Shown here one piece after another: positions 1-9,015 of a DNA stretch of 63,282 nucleotides. Under the pieces are notes generated by a model. That model worked only from the letters and a program-made list of their open reading frames with translations. It made no database searches and was not told the DNA's origin. Made by a program: the position numbers and the translations under genes. Origin of the DNA: Candidatus Parabeggiatoa sp. nov. 2 (GTDB lineage Bacteria > Pseudomonadota > Gammaproteobacteria > Beggiatoales > Beggiatoaceae); the NCBI GenBank assembly GCA_002085445.1, contig NBMI01000014.1, forward strand, positions 1 through 63,282. Reading direction: 5' to 3'. The stretch's first letter is position 1. Each line of letters opens with the position of its first letter.

Positions 1-574
1 AAAACCAATTCAATGCTATCATTCAAATCCTTTTCCTCATTTTCTTATTAAACTCCACCCTAGCGGCAATGCCATATCGTACGGAAAAGGCCCGTTTGTA
101 GTAGGCGATTTATCGCCCAAACGTTTGTACAACCACCCAAACTCAACGCATTCAACCCCTTTGGGGTTGACTTTACCACTACTACCACAGGTTTCACCTG
201 TGGCTATTATCTCGCTCCGCTCGTTACTACGTTTCATATTCAACCCCTTTGGGGTTGGCGCGTCGGGGGCACATTTTCCACAGGTTTTCCTTAAGGCTAT
301 TATCTCGCTCCGCTCGTTACTGCGTTTCATATTCAACCCCTTTGGGGTTGACTTTACCACTACCACTACCACAGGTTGCACCTGTGGCTATTCATATTTA
401 ACCCCTTTGGGGTTGGCGCGTCGGGGGGCACATTTTCTAGTATTTGTAGTAGGCGATTTATCGCCTAAAACTAATAACAGCCTAAAACGCTAGTCGCTAA
501 AGCGACTACTACAAACGTGGGATGAAAAGGCCCTTGACTGGCTTATATTTTTTAAGTATTAGGAGATTATCATA
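1..574. repeat. Palindromic repeat cluster
   Basis: No gene is supported here. From about 125 to 440 the sequence alternates two palindromes: one built on CAACCCC-TTT-GGGGTTG and one on CACAGGT-TN-CACCTGTG. Between them lie copies of a stretch rich in CGCTCCGCTCGTTAC. A third palindrome, GGCGATTTATCGCC, occurs at about 103-118 and 449-464. Open frames on both strands across this stretch only translate the repeat. The first 120 bases show nothing recognisable. Confidence 0.8.
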
Positions 575-1153
575 ATGCCTTTCGCAACTGCTGAACGTCT
601 CATCTCTTTTGAAGAATACCTAGACTATGATGATGGCACCGATAACCGCTACGAACTCGTTGATGGAGAAATCATACCCATGTCTTTGCCCACTTTTTTA
701 CATATATTAATTGCTGACTTCATCAATGACACCTTTAAAGCAGAAATTAAACGTCAAAATCGCCCTTATATCTCTTTGCGAGAAATTGGTGTTAGAACAG
801 GTATCCGTCAATCACGAATAACAGATGTCTGCGTCGCCACCAAACAACAGGTGACAGAAATGTTGAAAGAATCGGCGGTTTTTGATAAGCCACCTTTATT
901 AGCCGTAGAAGTCGTTAGTCCCGAATCAGTCAAACGTGATTATCGCTATAAACGTTCAGAATATACGGTACTGGGCATTCCAGAATATTGGATTGTCGAT
1001 CCTTATGAGGCTAAAATAACGGTTTTGTTGTTAGAAGAAGGACTTTATGAAGAAACCGTATTCACGGCTCAACAACGCATCATCTCACCCACTTTTCCAG
1101 AACTCTCTATCACAGTTGAGCAAGTATTCGCTTATGGCAACCTTGATTCTTGA
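575..1153 (+). CDS. Uma2 family (DUF820) putative endonuclease
   Basis: 192 residues, the usual size for Uma2/DUF820 proteins, a PD-(D/E)XK nuclease-fold family that is very abundant in cyanobacteria and large sulfur bacteria and whose role is unknown. The N-terminus has the typical SFEEYL and RYELVDGEI segments. The nuclease-like core is visible as D84 in RITDVCVA, E112 in [11 protein letters not shown] and K126 in DYRYKRSEY, followed by IPEYWIVDP. An AGGAG lies about 10 bases before the ATG. The gene stands alone, with repeat clusters on both sides. Family assignment is firm; nuclease activity is inferred from the fold. Confidence 0.88.
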   Translation: MPFATAERLISFEEYLDYDDGTDNRYELVDGEIIPMSLPTFLHILIADFINDTFKAEIKRQNRPYISLREIGVRTGIRQSRITDVCVATKQQVTEMLKESAVFDKPPLLAVEVVSPESVKRDYRYKRSEYTVLGIPEYWIVDPYEAKITVLLLEEGLYEETVFTAQQRIISPTFPELSITVEQVFAYGNLDS

Positions 1154-1606
1154 ATTGTTTCCTGGGGCGTTGCCCCTGGCTTTAATAAGCCCAGGGGCGT
1201 TGCCCCTAGCTTTCTGAAAACTCCGGAAAACTCTGTAATTCATTGATTTTAGGTGGTGCATATCCATGTAACTCATTGAATTTATTAGATGCCAAAAAGT
1301 TCTCCGGAGTTTTCAGTAGCTTTAATAAGCCCAGGGGCGTTGCCCCTAGCTTTAATAATACGCCCCTTTGGGGCTAGTGCAGGAAAGCATAAATTCCCGT
1401 ACCACCAAGAAATCCTATTTTTCCAAAAAATCGGATTTCTTGGCACAGAGTGATGTCCTAAAAGAAGTTGTACTAACGGGTGGTATGAGGATTTCCGCTC
1501 TCCTGCACTAGTAGTTATCACGAACCGAAGGATCGCAAAGCTAATCCTTGTAGTTGCGTTAAAAACATTTATATAATCACTAACAACCGAATCAATCATA
1601 ATCAAA
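1154..1606. repeat. Intergenic repeats (GC-rich palindromes and hairpin)
   Basis: Two or three copies of a CCAGGGGCGTTGCCCCTGG-like palindrome (about 1163-1210 and 1328-1372) and an imperfect hairpin of the AAATCCGATTT family (about 1408-1442). An end of the AATCCTTGTAGTT element family, which also bounds the element at 4893-5100, lies at about 1542-1554. No gene is seen. Confidence 0.7.
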
Positions 1607-1861
1607 ATGGAAACTCAAATAGCTGGCCGTTATATTATCACTGATCCTAACATTTGCCACGGCAAACCTATTTTTCGAGGAACACGCATCTTTGTAGAAG
1701 ATGTGCTAGAACAAGTGGCAAGTGGCATGGCTTGGGAAACCATTCTTGAAGAATGGCACGGCAGTATTACAACCGAAGCCATTAAAGAAGCCGTGCAACT
1801 AGCGAGTCGGGCATTGATTGAACATATTGATGAATATATTTTGGAACCGGTGGCAACGTGA
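1607..1861 (+). CDS. DUF433 protein, putative antitoxin
   Basis: 84 residues with the hallmark order of DUF433: an N-terminal strand, then P-N-I-C-H-G-K-P-I-F-R-G-T-R, then a predicted helix-turn-helix with DVLEQVASGMAWETILEEW. DUF433 proteins commonly sit directly upstream of a PIN-like DUF5615 gene and are regarded as antitoxins. The stop codon overlaps the GTG start of the next gene by four bases (GTGA), so the two are probably translationally coupled. Family assignment is firm; the toxin-antitoxin role rests on gene order. Confidence 0.85.
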   Translation: METQIAGRYIITDPNICHGKPIFRGTRIFVEDVLEQVASGMAWETILEEWHGSITTEAIKEAVQLASRALIEHIDEYILEPVAT

Positions 1862-2268
1862 ATATTTTCGATGAAAACATCCCAGACACACAACGTCAAC
1901 TTATCAAAAGCTGGCGTATTCGCATTTATCAAATGGGTAACGATGTTGGTCAAAAAGGCATCAAAGATCAGGAATTCTTATATTTTTTACTGACAAAGCA
2001 TAAGCCGGTATTTTTTACTCGTGACTTAGGTTTTTATAAACATCACTTATGCCATCCTCATTATTGTCTTGTTTGCTTAGCGGTGACACGGGATGAGACA
2101 GCTATTTTCATACGCCGTTTATTCAATCATCCTGAGTTCGAGACATTCACCAAACAAATGGGAACAATCATTCGCGTCTCTCATCAAGGACTTTACGTAT
2201 GGCAACGAAATGTAGAACAAGAGAATTTCTTGTCATGGAGTCCAAACTTGAGTTTGGCAGGACTCTAA
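1858..2268 (+). CDS. PIN-like protein (DUF5615/Mut7-C type), putative toxin
   Basis: 136 residues starting at a GTG that overlaps the DUF433 stop. The start MNIFDENIP keeps the first acidic residue of PIN-like folds, and KHKPVFFTRDLGFY matches the second catalytic region (T-x-D). These are features of the DUF5615/Mut7-C PIN-like group, probably RNases. The C-terminus is odd: the last ten residues (WSPNLSLAGL) are encoded by a GGAGTCCAAACTTGAGTTTGG repeat copy at 2237-2265 that is common in this window, so the original C-terminus has been extended or replaced. Function is inferred from fold and pairing. Confidence 0.65.
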   Translation: MNIFDENIPDTQRQLIKSWRIRIYQMGNDVGQKGIKDQEFLYFLLTKHKPVFFTRDLGFYKHHLCHPHYCLVCLAVTRDETAIFIRRLFNHPEFETFTKQMGTIIRVSHQGLYVWQRNVEQENFLSWSPNLSLAGL

Positions 2269-2639
2269 ACTTTACTTTGGCAGTCGTCCAAACTAACTAA
2301 TGGCCGAGTTTGGCAGGAGTCCAAACTTGGAGCCGTCTGGTTTGAGGGCCATAAAATACTTACGTCGGCAAAAGTACAGCGAAGCGAAACTTTTGCCGAC
2401 GTTGGAGGTTTTCAAATTAACTTAGGCGCTAAAGCGCCTACTACAAACTTAGGCGCTGAAGTCTAGTGTTTTTACAATGATTTTTGTACGGTTATTTGGC
2501 GCAGTCTTGTTTGAGGGCCATTAAATAGTTTGGATGTTTTCAAATTAAAGTATGGCCCTAAGTCGCGCTACTTGGATTGTGGCTGCCAAACTAAAATTTG
2601 GACTCCTAGTGATAAACGGGCGAAAAAGGTACTAACCAG
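2237..2639. repeat. Dispersed palindromes, including the end of the PIN-like gene
   Basis: Copies of the GTCCAAACTTTAGTTTGGA-type palindrome (2237-2265, 2309-2330), a hairpin with arms GTCGGCAAAAGT and ACTTTTGCCGAC (2372-2401), a TAGGCGCTAAAGCGCCTA palindrome (about 2424-2441) and fragments of the GAGGGCCATAA family. A second copy of the hairpin with different outer bases occurs at 13932-13970. No gene is seen after 2268. Confidence 0.7.
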
Positions 2640-2909
2640 ATGAAAATACTCATTGTTATTTTGTCATTATTGCTGATTAATTTACAATATCATTTTTGGA
2701 TTGGTAAAGGCAGTTACCAAGAATATAATAGTCTAAAAAAAATGATAGAACAGCAGCAGCAAAAAAATGCTGTCCTTAAAATTCGCAATGATGCGCTCGT
2801 TGCCGAGGTGGCCGATCTCAAAAGCGGTTTGGAGGCGATTGAGGAGCGAGCGCGTTTGGAATTAGGTATGATTAAACGAGGCGAGGTTTTTTATCAAATT
2901 GTCGAATAA
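2640..2909 (+). CDS. ftsB: Cell division protein FtsB
   Basis: 89 residues, the usual FtsB size. Residues 1-20 form one transmembrane segment with a short cytoplasmic start; residues 28-70 form a coiled coil (KKMIEQQQQKNAVLKIRNDAL); the end has the FtsB signature ERARLELGMIKRGEVFYQIVE. FtsB joins FtsL and FtsQ in the divisome at the inner membrane. It overlaps the TTG start of ispD by 11 bases, the standard gammaproteobacterial ftsB-ispD-ispF order, which supports the call. Confidence 0.93.
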   Translation: MKILIVILSLLLINLQYHFWIGKGSYQEYNSLKKMIEQQQQKNAVLKIRNDALVAEVADLKSGLEAIEERARLELGMIKRGEVFYQIVE

Positions 2910-3592
2910 TATTCCTAACTATTGGGCGATTGTGCCGGCGGCCGGGATTGGCTCGCGTATGGGTAGTAGCCGCCCAAAACAATATTTACGCTTGCGCGAC
3001 AAACCGATTCTCCAACATACTTTGGAGCGGCTTAATTTAGCACAGATTGCTGGCATTGTTGTCTGTGTGGCCGAAGATGATCCTTATTGGGAAACGCTCA
3101 CGTTGCCGAGGCCGGTGATTCGTGTCAGCGGTGGGGCGGAGCGTTGCCATTCCGTGTTAAATGGCTTGCAAGCGTTGCAACCACACGCTGAGCCGGATGA
3201 TTGGGTATTAGTGCATGATGCCGCAAGGCCTTGTGTGCGACAAGCGGATATTGAAACGCTCATGACACAATTGGCTCACCATCCGGTTGGTGGACTATTA
3301 GCGGTGCCGGTGCGCGATACGATGAAGCGAACTCATATTAATATCTCTAACACTCAGTCCGTTCGGGAAGCAATGGCATGCATTGACACCGCAGATGTTT
3401 CGTTTAGAAGCGTTGTCCAACGCGTTGCAGAGCGTTTTGAGTGGTGGAGAATTAGTGACTGATGATGCACAGGCGATGGAAAAATTGGGACATCGTCCCG
3501 TATTAATTGAAGGGCATGCGGACAATATTAAAATCACTCATCCACAAGATTTGAATTTGGCAGAACTCTATTTGCAACAACAACAGGGTTAG
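2899..3592 (+). CDS. ispD: IspD, 2-C-methyl-D-erythritol 4-phosphate cytidylyltransferase, frameshifted
   Basis: Third step of the MEP isoprenoid pathway: CTP plus MEP gives CDP-ME. The TTG start at 2899 overlaps ftsB. The N-terminus has the CTP-binding loop PAAGIGSRMGSSRPKQYL, then VHDAARPC and AVPVRDTMKR. Homology leaves frame 1 at about 3367-3372 and continues in frame 2 with WHALTPQMFRLEAL, LVTDDAQAME and DNIKITHPQDL, ending at 3592. One extra base (probably a G near 3370) accounts for the break; joined, the protein is about 230 residues, as expected. Without correction the product stops at 3462 and lacks the C-terminal part. The enzyme is normally essential, so a sequence error or a second copy should be considered. 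Confidence 0.9.
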
Positions 3593-3677
3593 GGAAAGGA
3601 ACAACGGGAACGGAGAAGTGGGAAATGATAAAGTTTGGACTCCTGCCTTATTACTTATTACCGATTATCAATGACGA

Positions 3678-4163
3678 ATGCGTATTAAAACTGGATTAGG
3701 ACAAGATAGTCATCGTTTTGATTTTGAAAATAAACAGAAAAAACTTCTACTCGGTGGCGTAGAATTTGATGGCGAACCGCCTTTGCAAGGCAATAGTGAT
3801 GCTGACGTGGTATTGCATGCGCTGTGTAATGCCATTTCGGGTGTGACTGGCGTGAATATCCTTGGTGCTGTCACCGATGCGTTGTGTTTAAAACAGGGTA
3901 TTCGTGATAGCCGCGTCTATGTGCAAGAAGCACTTAAGTATTTAAGAGATTGGCGTATTTGTCATGTTTCATGCAGCATTGAATGCAAAACACCAAAAAT
4001 TACGCCCAAAATTCCTGAACTGAAAGCAAGTATCGGTGAACTGTTGGAGCTGGAAACACAAGATATAGGCATTACTGCGACAACTGGGGAAGGCTTAACC
4101 GCTTTTGGGCGCGGAGAAGGTATACAAGTATTGTGTATCGTCACCGCGGTGAATGATGTTTGA
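3678..4163 (+). CDS. ispF: IspF, 2-C-methyl-D-erythritol 2,4-cyclodiphosphate synthase
   Basis: 161 residues. IspF forms the cyclic diphosphate from CDP-MEP phosphate, after IspD and IspE. The metal ligands are visible: D10 and H12 in GLGQDSHRF and H47 in DADVVLHALCNA; the C-terminal TGEGLTAFGRGEG matches the ATTTEKLGFTGRGEG region of the E. coli enzyme. It belongs to a divergent branch (GQDSH instead of GFDVH, and NILGAVTDALC where the E. coli type has GDIGKLFPD). It follows ispD after 85 bases that contain a partial AAAGTTTGGACTCCT repeat. Confidence 0.9.
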   Translation: MRIKTGLGQDSHRFDFENKQKKLLLGGVEFDGEPPLQGNSDADVVLHALCNAISGVTGVNILGAVTDALCLKQGIRDSRVYVQEALKYLRDWRICHVSCSIECKTPKITPKIPELKASIGELLELETQDIGITATTGEGLTAFGRGEGIQVLCIVTAVNDV

Positions 4164-4228
4164 GGTGTGTATTTGGATTTGAGGCTTACTTCATATTATT
4201 TACATATTGAGTCAATATCCATTTTTTC

Positions 4229-4262
4229 AAAAAATCCGATGTCTTAAAGACATCGGATTTTT
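4229..4262. repeat. Hairpin of the AAATCCGATGTCTT family
   Basis: A near-perfect palindrome (arms AAAAATCCGATGTCTT and AAGACATCGGATTTTT) just upstream of the next gene. Related hairpins occur at 12999-13032, 44465-44522, 49904-49936 and 56598-56632. A TTG-initiated frame from 4207 runs through it, but the better start of the downstream gene lies after it. Confidence 0.8.
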
Positions 4263-4290
4263 AGCACAAGCTAAGGCAAAGGAGAAACGT

Positions 4291-4788
4291 ATGACACGCC
4301 GTATTAGCATGACAAAGGGAATGCAAGTTGCCCGGCAGGCGACGGCTGATATTGACGCTTGGTTGCGTCGTTTGCCACAAACCCTGCGTATTCAAAATGT
4401 TGAAGACAATCCCGCTTATCAACAAATTGATGTTGATTTATTGTGGACGACTGACAAACGCAGCTACCAAGTAGAAATTAAAGGTGATCGTTGGCATCAA
4501 ACCGGCAATTTTTTCTTTGAAACTCATAGCAATAAGGAAAAAGGCACTCCTGGCTGTTTTCTCTACACGCAAGCCGATTTGCTATTTTATTATTTCGTCG
4601 TTCCCCACCATTTATATATTTTACCCATGCCAGCCACCCGCGACTGGTTTTTAGCCAACATTCAGCGATTTAACGAACGCGCCACCACGACACCGATAGG
4701 CTATGACTACTACACCACCGTTGGGCGGTTGGTGCCGATAGCAATCGTTTCTGAGGAAGTTACTGACGTGATTAAACAGCAGCTATAA
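4291..4788 (+). CDS. Hypothetical protein with PD-(D/E)XK-like core
   Basis: 165 residues from the ATG at 4291, chosen because AAAGGAG lies 5-7 bases upstream; the longer TTG frame from 4207 would begin inside a hairpin repeat. I do not recognise a named family. The arrangement D49 (in QQIDVDLLW), then E62-x-K64 in YQVEIKGD, with T71-G-N-F-F-F-E after it, resembles the D...ExK core of PD-(D/E)XK nucleases, and the helix-rich start fits as well. It is isolated between ispF and psd with no visible partner. Nuclease function is an inference from a short motif. Confidence 0.6.
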   Translation: MTRRISMTKGMQVARQATADIDAWLRRLPQTLRIQNVEDNPAYQQIDVDLLWTTDKRSYQVEIKGDRWHQTGNFFFETHSNKEKGTPGCFLYTQADLLFYYFVVPHHLYILPMPATRDWFLANIQRFNERATTTPIGYDYYTTVGRLVPIAIVSEEVTDVIKQQL

Positions 4789-4892
4789 GTCGTAGGAGTC
4801 GTTAGCGATCCTGCGCTTTTGTCATTTCAAGTGAAACCAGAAATCAGGCGCCACGAGCTTTTGTCTCGATGATCACGTTTTTTCGTGCGCCC

Positions 4893-5100
4893 AATAACTA
4901 CAAGGATTGTATATAAAAAAGGATTTCTTTGCTAATTTATCGCAATGAACGAATTCGATAAAATCGAAGCTTTTGCGATGAAATCAAATTTCCATTAATT
5001 AGCTATTCCCTTATCATTGCTGTATTGATAACAAGTTGACTGAGATGATTTTGGCTAAAGCGAATAAAATCCCTTATTATATACAATCCTTGTAGTTATT
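4893..5100. mobile_element. 208-bp MITE-like element with perfect 23-bp inverted ends
   Basis: Positions 4893-4915 and 5078-5100 are perfect inverted repeats of 23 bases, ending in AATAACTACAAGGATTGTAT and its complement. The interior has no coding potential. A relative with the same left end and similar interior starts at about 62981 (right end degraded), and single ends recur at about 1542, 47570 and four times in 61388-61775. Size, inverted ends and lack of a gene fit a non-autonomous transposable element. No clear target duplication is seen. The rest of 4789-5174 holds no gene. Confidence 0.7.
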
Positions 5101-5174
5101 ATTAAAGCCTGAAATCAAATCTCCATTAATTAGCTATTCCCTTATCATTTTACATTCTACATTAGTACACAGGC

Positions 5175-6035
5175 ATGAAAAATTCTTTGAGCGAGCAACT
5201 TTTAACCCTACCGCAATATCTTATTCCACAACACTTATTGTCGCGGCTGATATTAAAACTCACCCGCTTGCAAATGGGGGCCGTTACTCACTGGGCGATT
5301 AGACGCTTTATCAAACACTATAGCGTAGACATGAATGTTGCACAGTCACCAGAGGTGCGTGACTATGCCAGTTTTAACCAATTTTTCACTCGCGTCCTTA
5401 AACCGACAGCACGCCCACTCGCAGAAGCGGAAATTATCAGTCCCGTTGATGCTGTCATCAGCCAAATAGGTCAAATTGATAATGGCAGTTTATTGCAAGC
5501 CAAGGGCCGTTATTTTCAATTGAATGAGTTATTGGGTGGACATGCAAAAATGGTCAATTTATTTAAACAAGGCTTATTTTGCACCTTATATCTGTCGCCC
5601 AAGGATTATCATCGCATCCATACGCCGGCGACAGGGCGATTGACAGATATGATCTATGTGCCGGGGCGCTTGTTTAGCGTTAATCAACGGACTAGCCGTG
5701 TCGTCCCCAATTTGTTTGCGCGTAATGAGCGGGTGATTTGTCTATTCGAGACAGAATTTGGGCCAATGGCCTTAATTTTAGTGGGGGCACTTTTTGTAGG
5801 CAGCATAGAAACCGTGTGGGCTGGCACCGTGGCACCCAATCGCTTATCTCAGATTGAACATTGGCGCTATTCTGAAGAAATGGCCCAAATTTTGCATAGA
5901 GGTGCTGAAATGGGGCGTTTCAATATGGGCTCCACGGTAATTGTACTGCTGGATGCCAACCATCTGGCATGGTTGTCATCGCTCCCAGCGCAAACTAAAG
6001 TCTTGATGGGACAAGGCTTAGCGCGACGGCGGTAA
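5175..6035 (+). CDS. psd: Phosphatidylserine decarboxylase proenzyme
   Basis: 286 residues, the usual length of the bacterial proenzyme. It decarboxylates phosphatidylserine to phosphatidylethanolamine at the inner membrane and makes its pyruvoyl cofactor by self-cleavage. The catalytic residues are in place: D92 in IISPVDAVIS, H146 and H149 in PKDYHRIHTP, and S253 in the cleavage motif, here MGST instead of the common LGST. GRFNMGSTVIVLL and the VGATFVGSIETVW-like segment (here VGALFVGSIETVWAG) are typical. Monocistronic as far as visible. Confidence 0.95.
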   Translation: MKNSLSEQLLTLPQYLIPQHLLSRLILKLTRLQMGAVTHWAIRRFIKHYSVDMNVAQSPEVRDYASFNQFFTRVLKPTARPLAEAEIISPVDAVISQIGQIDNGSLLQAKGRYFQLNELLGGHAKMVNLFKQGLFCTLYLSPKDYHRIHTPATGRLTDMIYVPGRLFSVNQRTSRVVPNLFARNERVICLFETEFGPMALILVGALFVGSIETVWAGTVAPNRLSQIEHWRYSEEMAQILHRGAEMGRFNMGSTVIVLLDANHLAWLSSLPAQTKVLMGQGLARRR

Positions 6036-6585
6036 CGGATAAAGTGTAAAGGCGAATTGTGTGAATTGTGAATTGTGAAGCGTCAAAGCGCGTTTATTTT
6101 ATAGCCCATTCAATCGAGATGCTATAAGGACTCGTTGTAATAAAACACATACAAAAAGTCTGGCTAATGAGGCGCAATTGGGGGCAATTGATAACTGAAT
6201 TTGAAACCATTCAAAACATTTTATGGCCCCTAAATCAGGTAGTCTAAATAACCATAAGATATCAAAGCGCGTCAAAGCGCGTTTTTGAAAATAACGCACG
6301 CAAGTGACGCAAAAGGCTGGTTATATTATCTCGTACCAAAGGGGCTGACTTTAAAACCTCTATGAGATCGATCGGGGCGTATTATTAAAGCCAGGGGCAA
6401 CGCCCCTAGCAGTACCGGACAAACGTTTGTTACCTGTTTTTCTAGCCCCTAACCCTTTTTCCTCATTATTATCACTAAATCCTAACCCCTTACCCATTTA
6501 CCGAGTGTCTCCCGTTGCCCCTTGCCCCTTGCCCTTATTACCAAGGCTTGATTTTTTTTGCTAATTTGCCTAGCATTGCGCCCCT
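6036..6585. repeat. Left copy of a direct repeat flanking mltD, plus other repeats
   Basis: From 6080 to about 6310 lies a unit that recurs in the same direction at about 9167-9420, on the other side of mltD. Both contain AGCGCGTTTATTTTATAGCC, AAAAAGTCTGGCTAATGAGG and a GGCCCCTAAATCAGGTAGTC segment. A short GTGAATT run (6056-6077) and a CCAGGGGCAACGCCCCT palindrome (about 6391-6410) are also present. No gene is supported. Confidence 0.75.
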
Positions 6586-9015
6586 ATGAAAACATATACC
6601 ACATTTTTACTCTTGTTAACTGTCAGCCTGGTTGGCTGCAACAGCGTCGTTACTAAACCCAATTATGGCAACACTGGCGTTTTGAAAACGTCGGTAGGTA
6701 ACGCGGCGTATGATAATCGGGAAATTGACTCATACGTTGACTCATATCGGATTGATGACTCGCCAAAGCCGTTGGCTTCTTCGTTTTTTGATCAACACTC
6801 AAGCGTTTTTTCGACCGCGTGGGCAGTCCCCGCAAAGAGCGCAACGCCAACTAAAACCCGAAGTTCGGTTACCCGTCGGCACCTTGAAAAAGGCCGCCTA
6901 GCGAGTCGCTTAACCACGCCGCTGCCAACGGAAACAATCCGTTTGGAGATAAACCCACCTGCCAGTCTGTCAATTACCGGTGAGGCAAGTCAACCCACTG
7001 CCAAGGCGCTCGCTGAACAACCCGCTTACAAGAACGCATTCTCGGCTTCGAGGCGCACTACGGGCAAAGTAGGCAAAACCACTACCAAACGGCTCACAGC
7101 CCAACGCAAGGCGAGCAAACCTCGCACGAGAAAAACTCGTGGGGCGAGCAAACTCGCTGCCAAACGGCCTACTCGTGGGGCGAGCAAACTCGCTGCCAAA
7201 CGGCCTACTCGTGGGGCAAGCAAACTTGCCGCCAAACGGCCTAAAAACACGCGCAAGAGTACCAAACGGCGCACGCGCAAGACAGCCAGCACCAAACGGG
7301 GTGCCAAAAACACACGCCGGGTGAATCGCGCCCGTGCCAAAACGAAAAACACGCGCTGGGTGGCAAAATCCGTCGCCAAACGCACTACGCTCACTGCCAA
7401 CCAAATCGTTGCCCAAGTCGTCGCAGAAACGAGGCTAAAAGCGAACCGGCGGGCGGCCAAAAAGAATAAGCGACCGATTTCCGGAAAGAATGACTTATGG
7501 AATCGGATTAGCAAGGGTTACGGACTAGGGGAATTTGACAACCCCCAAATCCAAAGTGCGATTGATAAATATGTCCAATACCCATCGTACTTTAGAAGAA
7601 TTGCCACTAAAGCGACTCCCTATCTTTATCATATCGTTGAAGAAATTGAAAGACGGGAGATGCCTTTAGAGATTGCGCTATTACCGGCCATTGAAAGTGC
7701 TTATGAAACCATGGCACTTTCACATAAGAGCGCGGCCGGCCTTTGGCAATTCATCCCAGCGACGGGAAAAGCGTATGGGCTGACACAAAACAAGTGGTAT
7801 GATGGACGACGCGACATCATCGCGTCAACTCGCGCCGCGTTAACGTATCTGCAAAGACTCCATCGGATGTTTGATGGCGATTGGTTGCTGGCGCTGGCCG
7901 CCTATAACTATGGGCCGGGCAATATAAGAAAAGCGATTAAGAAAAATCGGGCGCAACAGGAACTCTTGGCGCAACAGGAACTCTTGGCGCAACAGGAACT
8001 CTTGGCACAACAGGAACTCTTGGCGCAACAGGAACTCTTGGCGCAAGAGAACCCCACGGCGCAAGAGGAACTCACTTCCATCCCAAAAACCACGGTGCCA
8101 GAAGAACTCACTTCGCTCGATGAATTTATTGCGGATTTTTGGTCGCTAGAATTGCCCAAAGAAACTCGCGAATATGTGCCCAAATTGCTGGCACTCTCAA
8201 AGATTGTGGCTAATCCTCAAGAATATGGGATTAGACTGCAACCCATTGCCAACCAACCCTATTTGAAACGAGTGCATGTTGGTCGTCAAATTGACTTGTC
8301 CTTGGCAGCTCAGTTAGCCGGACTCCCAAAGGCCGAATTCAAACGCTTAAACGCCGGCTATAGACGTGAGACGACGGCCCCAACAGGGCCACATTATGTC
8401 ACCCTCCCTATCCACAAAGCTCGCCTCTTTAAGCAGCGTCTTGCGAAAATTCCAGCCGAAGTGATGTTAGTGCAAACGACTGTACCAAAGGAAGAAAACA
8501 CTCAACCGGCACCACAACCGGCAAACACTCAACCGGCTGAGAAAGTTACCACTTCCTCCAAAACGGCCGCTCCCCCCAAAACAGACATCGCCCAAGCAAA
8601 GCGCAATTCAGTCAGTACCAAAGTGCAAAAGCATAGAGTCCGCAAAGGCGAAAGTTTATGGACTATTGCCAAACGCTATGGTACGACGGTAACGCGGCTA
8701 CGCCAGATGAACCCGGTTGAGAGTCAATTTTTGAAAGTGGGGAGTTTATTGAAATTGTCCACCACCGTTGTAACGACACGCAAATCGGTAAAGAAACCTG
8801 ACAAGAAAATGCCCACCACCGTTGCAACGACAGCAAAATCGGTGAAGGAACCTGACAAGAAAAAAGTCGTTCACACGGTAAAATATGGTGAAAGTTTGTG
8901 GAAGATCGCCCGCAGTTATCAAGTGAGTGTCGATAAACTCAGTCGATGGAACGACCTACAAAAGGGTAAATTTATAAGAAAAGGTCAGAAATTGACCGTT
9001 TGGTTGGAAGGGTAA
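6586..9015 (+). CDS. mltD: MltD-type membrane-bound lytic murein transglycosylase
   Basis: 809 residues, much longer than E. coli MltD (about 450). Residues 1-18 are a lipoprotein signal with lipobox LVGC (C18). Residues 150-300 are a very basic Lys/Arg/Ala/Thr region containing three tandem [12 protein letters not shown] units. The transglycosylase domain spans about 335-460, with catalytic E370 in LLPAIESAY, then [18 protein letters not shown] and [10 protein letters not shown]. It is followed by five AQQELL units. Two LysM domains lie at about 683-727 and 763-806 (both with GESLW). It cleaves peptidoglycan glycan strands with 1,6-anhydro ends, probably anchored in the outer membrane. Flanked by direct repeats of 200-250 bases. 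Confidence 0.92.
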   Translation: MKTYTTFLLLLTVSLVGCNSVVTKPNYGNTGVLKTSVGNAAYDNREIDSYVDSYRIDDSPKPLASSFFDQHSSVFSTAWAVPAKSATPTKTRSSVTRRHLEKGRLASRLTTPLPTETIRLEINPPASLSITGEASQPTAKALAEQPAYKNAFSASRRTTGKVGKTTTKRLTAQRKASKPRTRKTRGASKLAAKRPTRGASKLAAKRPTRGASKLAAKRPKNTRKSTKRRTRKTASTKRGAKNTRRVNRARAKTKNTRWVAKSVAKRTTLTANQIVAQVVAETRLKANRRAAKKNKRPISGKNDLWNRISKGYGLGEFDNPQIQSAIDKYVQYPSYFRRIATKATPYLYHIVEEIERREMPLEIALLPAIESAYETMALSHKSAAGLWQFIPATGKAYGLTQNKWYDGRRDIIASTRAALTYLQRLHRMFDGDWLLALAAYNYGPGNIRKAIKKNRAQQELLAQQELLAQQELLAQQELLAQQELLAQENPTAQEELTSIPKTTVPEELTSLDEFIADFWSLELPKETREYVPKLLALSKIVANPQEYGIRLQPIANQPYLKRVHVGRQIDLSLAAQLAGLPKAEFKRLNAGYRRETTAPTGPHYVTLPIHKARLFKQRLAKIPAEVMLVQTTVPKEENTQPAPQPANTQPAEKVTTSSKTAAPPKTDIAQAKRNSVSTKVQKHRVRKGESLWTIAKRYGTTVTRLRQMNPVESQFLKVGSLLKLSTTVVTTRKSVKKPDKKMPTTVATTAKSVKEPDKKKVVHTVKYGESLWKIARSYQVSVDKLSRWNDLQKGKFIRKGQKLTVWLEG
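7138..7245 (+). repeat. Coding 36-bp repeat, three copies ([12 protein letters not shown])
   Basis: Three consecutive 36-base units inside mltD, nearly identical, starting at 7138, 7174 and 7210. Near-identity at the DNA level means recent expansion by slippage or recombination. The units lie in the basic region between lipobox and catalytic domain. Confidence 0.9.
7951..8040 (+). repeat. Coding 18-bp repeat, five copies (AQQELL)
   Basis: Five 18-base units inside mltD (7951, 7969, 7987, 8005, 8023), identical except one base in the fourth, followed by degenerate units. They encode a Gln/Glu-rich spacer directly after the [10 protein letters not shown] motif of the transglycosylase domain. 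In-frame length variation is expected between strains. Confidence 0.9.

Noticed and set aside
125..493. 122-residue plus-strand frame and the opposite 114-residue frame
   Set aside because: Translations of palindromic repeats, without a start context.
6970..7514. Long minus-strand frames opposite mltD
   Set aside because: Shadows of the Lys/Arg-rich coding repeat; no family features or ribosome site.
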